Origin: CBDULQ01 sp965368115
Lineage (GTDB): Bacteria; Pseudomonadota; Gammaproteobacteria; SZUA-229
Direction: 5' to 3'
NCBI GenBank assembly: GCA_965368115.1
Contig: CBDULQ010000008.1
Location: forward strand, 1 to 34,638
DNA length: 34,638 bases
How positions within the stretch are numbered: position 1 is the stretch's first letter; the number at the start of each line of letters is the position of its first letter. Shown piece by piece: positions 32,698 to 34,638 of this stretch. Position numbers and translations under genes: made by a program. The notes under the pieces are model-generated. The model worked only from the letters and a program-made list of their open reading frames with translations, had not been told where the DNA came from and did no database searches.

Positions 32698-33009
32698 TCA
32701 GCTCAGCAGGCTATGCAGGCTGTAAAAGATCCACAAGGTACCACCGACCATGAGCGCAATCACCAACAGGGTAAAAATCAGCAATTGTTGTTGCGCAGTT
32801 TGTTCCCGCCCACCGCTGGACAGAATAAAGTAACGTAGGTGCACCAGCATCTGTAGTACCGCCAGCACACTCACCGCGGCCATCAAACGTAGTGGCGACT
32901 CAGGCTGGTACCAGGCCAGCGCGAAGGCAAGTAGCGTGAGCAGTAACGCACTCAGGTATCCGGTCAGATATGACTTTAGCTGCTGCCTGGTGTTCGTCGG
33001 CTTGTCCAT
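32698..33009 (-). CDS. cyoD: Cytochrome o ubiquinol oxidase subunit IV
   Basis: 103 residues, three membrane helices. ATG 33009 overlaps the cyoC stop (TGATG). MDKPTNTRQQLKSYLTGYLSALLLTLLAFAL and VSVLAVLQMLVHLRYFILSSG match the CyoD/CoxF family assembly subunit. It is the last gene of the cyoBCD run. No cyoE (heme O synthase) follows; the convergent antiporter ends 10 bp away. Confidence 0.92.
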   Translation of the reverse strand: MDKPTNTRQQLKSYLTGYLSALLLTLLAFALAWYQPESPLRLMAAVSVLAVLQMLVHLRYFILSSGGREQTAQQQLLIFTLLVIALMVGGTLWIFYSLHSLLS

Positions 33010-33623
33010 CACACATGCTCCGCCAGGTACACAAAACTGAAAATACCCACCCATATCAGATCGAGAAAATGCCAGAACAAACTGAAACGATGCAGCCGCG
33101 ACATCACCACCGGAACTCGGCCATAACGCAGTATCTGCCCCATCATACTCAACAACCAGAGCAGGCCGACACTGACATGCAGACCATGGGTACCGACCAG
33201 CACGAAAAACGCGGACAGGGTTCCGTTAACATCAGGCCCGGCATGATGCCGGATCAACTCACCGAATTCCCTGAACTCGAGAAACACAAAGCTTGCCCCC
33301 AGTACTGCCGTCACCAGCAACCAGACCAGGGTCATGCCCCGGGCTTTGCTGGTGGTCGCGCTAAAACTCAACTGGGCCAGCCCGCAACTCAGGGTACTGG
33401 TCAGCAGTAACAGTGACTCGATGAACGCGGTGGATAGATTGAGATGCTCCCGGATCGATACGCCACCGCTAATCGCCGGCGACATACTGGCCCAGGTCGC
33501 AAACAACAGTGCGAACAGCACCGCATCGCTCATCAGGTATAACCAGAAACCAAACTGCTGTTCGCAGTCGTGTTCGGCTTGCAGGCTTTGCCGCACCTTC
33601 AACGGCATGGCCAGATCGTTCAT
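33009..33623 (-). CDS. cyoC: Cytochrome o ubiquinol oxidase subunit III
   Basis: 204 residues, five membrane helices. FGFWLYLMSDAVLFALLFATW, LNLSTAFIESLLLLTSTLSCGLAQL, FFVLVGTHGLHVSVGLLWLL and LFWHFLDLIWVGIFSFVYL are typical of heme-copper oxidase subunit III of the bo3 type. Start ATG 33623 overlaps the cyoB stop by 4 bp (ATGA), and its stop overlaps cyoD, so translation is coupled. Confidence 0.95.
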   Translation of the reverse strand: MNDLAMPLKVRQSLQAEHDCEQQFGFWLYLMSDAVLFALLFATWASMSPAISGGVSIREHLNLSTAFIESLLLLTSTLSCGLAQLSFSATTSKARGMTLVWLLVTAVLGASFVFLEFREFGELIRHHAGPDVNGTLSAFFVLVGTHGLHVSVGLLWLLSMMGQILRYGRVPVVMSRLHRFSLFWHFLDLIWVGIFSFVYLAEHV

Positions 33624-34638
33624 GATCCCGACTCCCCGATTGCTAGGGTTGAAAACGAATCACCCGGTTCCTGCTCATCACTGATAAGAATGCGGTGTTC
33701 GCGCGGCAGTCGATTGAGACGGAATAACAACAATCCCAGCAACATCAGGCCGCTGGCAGCCACCAGCCAGAGCATATGCCAGATGACCGCAAAACCCAGC
33801 ACCATAGCGAGCATACCAAGCATAAAACCGGTCGGTGTGTTGGCGGGCATCTGCAGGGTATGTTCTGAAAATGCCGGAAACACGGATCGTCCCTGTTGTT
33901 TTGCGAGCGCGAACGCGTCCAGCTCGGTAACGCGGGGACGAACGGCAAAATTATAAGCGGGTGGCGGCGAACAGGTCGCCCATTCCAGCGTACGTCCGTC
34001 CCATGGATCGCCAGTCCGGTCCGCCAGTTGTCGACGTTGGCGAATACTCACCGCCAGTTGCATCACCAGCGCAAACACACCGCCGACAATCAACAGCGTA
34101 CCGATGGCTGCCACAATCAACAGGGGTTGCCATTCCGTATTCAAATAATGCTGCATCCGTCGCGGCATGCCCATCAATCCCAGGGCATACAGGGGCAGGA
34201 AAGCAACAAGAAAGCCGCTGATCCATAACCAGAATGCCGCCTTGCCCCAGCCTTCATGCAGACGAAAACCGGTGACCTTGGGAAACCAGTACATGTATCC
34301 GCTGAGATAACCGAACAGGGCGCCCGGGATCAGCATGTTATGAAAATGCGCGACCAGGAATTCGCTGTTGTGCACCATGAAATCCACTGGCGGCACCGCC
34401 ATCATCACACCGGTTACACCACCGATTGCGAAGGTCGGAATAAACGCCAGCACCCACAGCATGGGTGAATCGAATCGGACGCGCCCCCGATACATGGTTA
34501 ACAACCAGTCGAACAGTTTCACCCCTGTGGGAATAGCAATGATCATGGTGGCAATACCGAACGCAGCGTTCACCGTGGCACTGTTACCCATGGTAAAAAA
34601 ATGATGTAACCAGACGGTAAACGACAGCAATGCGATGG
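33620..34638 (-). CDS. cyoB: Cytochrome o ubiquinol oxidase subunit I (5' end off the window)
   Basis: The C-terminal 338 residues or so of the catalytic subunit reducing O2 with quinol electrons and pumping protons. VWLHHFFTMG carries the CuB-ligand His pair and VAHFHNMLIPG the conserved His of the heme-binding helix. FGIATMIIAIPTGVKLFDWLLTMYRGR and TGDPWDGRTLEWATCSPPPAYNFA are close to E. coli CyoB. The start and N-terminal helices lie beyond 34638. The gene order cyoB-C-D is conserved; cyoA would lie off the window. Confidence 0.95.
   Translation of the reverse strand, partial: IALLSFTVWLHHFFTMGNSATVNAAFGIATMIIAIPTGVKLFDWLLTMYRGRVRFDSPMLWVLAFIPTFAIGGVTGVMMAVPPVDFMVHNSEFLVAHFHNMLIPGALFGYLSGYMYWFPKVTGFRLHEGWGKAAFWLWISGFLVAFLPLYALGLMGMPRRMQHYLNTEWQPLLIVAAIGTLLIVGGVFALVMQLAVSIRQRRQLADRTGDPWDGRTLEWATCSPPPAYNFAVRPRVTELDAFALAKQQGRSVFPAFSEHTLQMPANTPTGFMLGMLAMVLGFAVIWHMLWLVAASGLMLLGLLLFRLNRLPREHRILISDEQEPGDSFSTLAIGESGS

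Overview
The window reads as a chromosomal segment of a gammaproteobacterium. Supporting markers are biosynthetic SpeA, SpeE, an HDOD protein, DUF1631 proteins, UbiK, ComM, a TorF/Gcw_chp porin and a cyoBCD-type quinol oxidase. Coding density is high and base composition is moderately GC-rich, except for an AT-rich island at about 29.1-30.2 kb. Genus cannot be decided from the sequence.

Layout. 1-3.05 kb: 3' truncated speA (minus), divergent from speE and an HDOD-domain gene. 3.05-7.6 kb: a long hairpin-rich leader, then two DUF1631 paralogs, the second matching only the C-terminal two-thirds of the first. 7.6-8.1 kb: a DUF4124 secreted protein. 8.2-10.2 kb: glnK-amtB (minus) with a sigma54 promoter and two NtrC-type dyads. 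10.2-13.5 kb: ubiK, comM, two small secreted proteins and a tautomerase-family gene. 13.5-20.4 kb: torF porin followed by urtABCDE (minus), with its own sigma54 element and NtrC-type sites. 20.9-26.8 kb: a nickel transporter followed by ureDABC-EFG (minus), again with a sigma54 element upstream. 27.2-28.2 kb: a Cache/PDC membrane protein. 28.3-29.1 kb: tRNA-Arg(CCG) and an unusual tandem array. 29.25-30.1 kb: AT-rich DUF3800 gene. 30.4-34.6 kb: a glycine-rich membrane protein, an orphan CcoQ/FixQ-like peptide, a CPA1 Na+/H+ antiporter, and cyoBCD (minus, cyoB running off the end).

Physiology. About 17 kb forms one nitrogen-scavenging unit. The parts are ammonium sensing and uptake (GlnK/AmtB), a putative outer-membrane route (TorF porin), an ABC urea importer (UrtABCDE), nickel import and cytoplasmic urease with its maturation factors. 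The three transcription units glnK-amtB, torF-urt and Ni transporter-ure each carry a -24/-12 element with the correct spacing. The first two also have TGCAC-N7-GTGCA-type NtrC dyads, so I infer NtrC/RpoN control.

Most unusual signal. Directly downstream of tRNA-Arg is an array in which the last 15 nt of the mature tRNA body (AATCCTGTCGGGCGC) recur three more times at 183-190 bp spacing. Between the copies lie hairpins whose stems differ by compensatory changes, while their loops keep GGA; one loop is nearly a perfect CsrA/RsmA site. The layout resembles the tRNA-3'-end repeats of the E. coli tyrT locus (rtT RNA). I propose a tRNA-linked structured RNA that may bind CsrA/RsmA.
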